DNA of 40,966 nucleotides from an uncultured Muribaculaceae bacterium (GTDB lineage: Bacteria > Bacteroidota > Bacteroidia > Bacteroidales > Muribaculaceae): assembly GCA_910587915.1 (NCBI GenBank), contig CAJUOB010000003.1:161864-202829 (forward strand), written 5' to 3'. Both the position numbers and the translations under genes were made by a program. Of this stretch, positions 40,913-40,966 are shown piece after piece (position 1 is the stretch's first letter; every line of letters begins with the position of its first letter). Below the pieces are notes generated by a model. That model saw only the letters and a list, made by a program, of their open reading frames with translations, did no database searches and was not told where the DNA came from.

Positions 40913-40966
40913 TGGTGGGCGCTGAGGGATTCGAACCCCCGACCCTCTGCTTGTAAGGCAGACGCT
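40913..40966 (-). tRNA. tRNA-Val (anticodon UAC), 5' part outside the window
   Basis: The minus strand holds the 3' 54 nt: anticodon stem TCTGC/GCAGA with the seven-base loop CTTACAA (anticodon TAC at positions 34-36, valine GUA and wobble), variable loop, the T arm with GGTTCGAATCC, the acceptor strand GCGCCC and an encoded CCA (40913-40915). The D arm and 5' acceptor strand lie beyond 40966. Confidence 0.93.

Noticed and set aside
40913..40966. tRNA-associated integration site for a mobile element
   Set aside because: No integrase, direct repeat of the tRNA end or foreign block adjoins the tRNA inside the window.

Overview
The window looks like a chromosomal piece of a gut Bacteroidales bacterium, most probably Muribaculaceae; the family is inference. 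The order is supported by a SusC/SusD/SusE/SusF outer-membrane set, Bacteroidetes-type promoters (TTTG, 19-20 bp spacer, TAnnTTTG) in front of several genes, few Shine-Dalgarno sites, a remnant of the C-terminal YNLQG tail common in Bacteroidales surface proteins, and a class I fumarase. Apart from 37.65-39.9 kb the DNA is moderately GC-rich. No IS element, phage or CRISPR array was found.

Layout. 0-5.4 kb, minus strand: a tight operon dacB (PBP4-type carboxypeptidase), a Pro/Glu-rich hypothetical protein, rsmI (16S rRNA methyltransferase) and a coiled-coil lipoprotein; upstream lies aspD (aspartate 4-decarboxylase) with its own terminator. 5.5-8.7 kb, plus strand: a degenerate LytM/M23 membrane protein apparently read from a leaderless GTG start, a VanZ-like protein and a MATE exporter, then efp. 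9.1-16.7 kb, plus: a SusC-SusD-SusE-SusF operon with a structured leader and a near-perfect hairpin between susD and susE, but no glycoside hydrolase or regulator. 17.2-21.9 kb, minus: a DcaP-like porin, then a wza/wzc capsule-export and tyrosine-kinase pair without glycosyltransferases. 22.1-22.3 kb: an orphan 3' end of a lost surface-protein gene with its terminator. 22.4-24.1 kb, plus: class I fumarase. 24.3-32.1 kb, plus: a giant alpha-2-macroglobulin-like protein that overlaps a PcrA/UvrD helicase by 4 bp. 32.2-37.6 kb, plus: HAD phosphatase, a 955-residue TPR protein and a plug-less outer-membrane barrel, tightly spaced. 37.6-39.9 kb, minus: a visibly AT-richer four-gene operon of ECF sigma factor, 4-TM putative anti-sigma factor, CPBP intramembrane protease and a lipoprotein with a SecD P1-head-like domain. 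40.1-41.0 kb, minus: a degenerate metallo-beta-lactamase-fold protein and a tRNA-Val(UAC) cut by the window end.

Most of the window serves the cell envelope: wall remodelling (dacB, LytM-like protein), outer-membrane import (SusCDEF, DcaP), capsule export (wza/wzc) and periplasmic defence (A2M). The most interesting unit is the sigma/anti-sigma/CPBP/SecD-P1 operon, which has the parts expected of an envelope-stress circuit using intramembrane proteolysis; I know of no described system with this composition. Two unrelated simple-repeat blocks that begin at the stop codon of a gene (17.06-17.24 and 32.05-32.15 kb) are the most unusual non-coding features.
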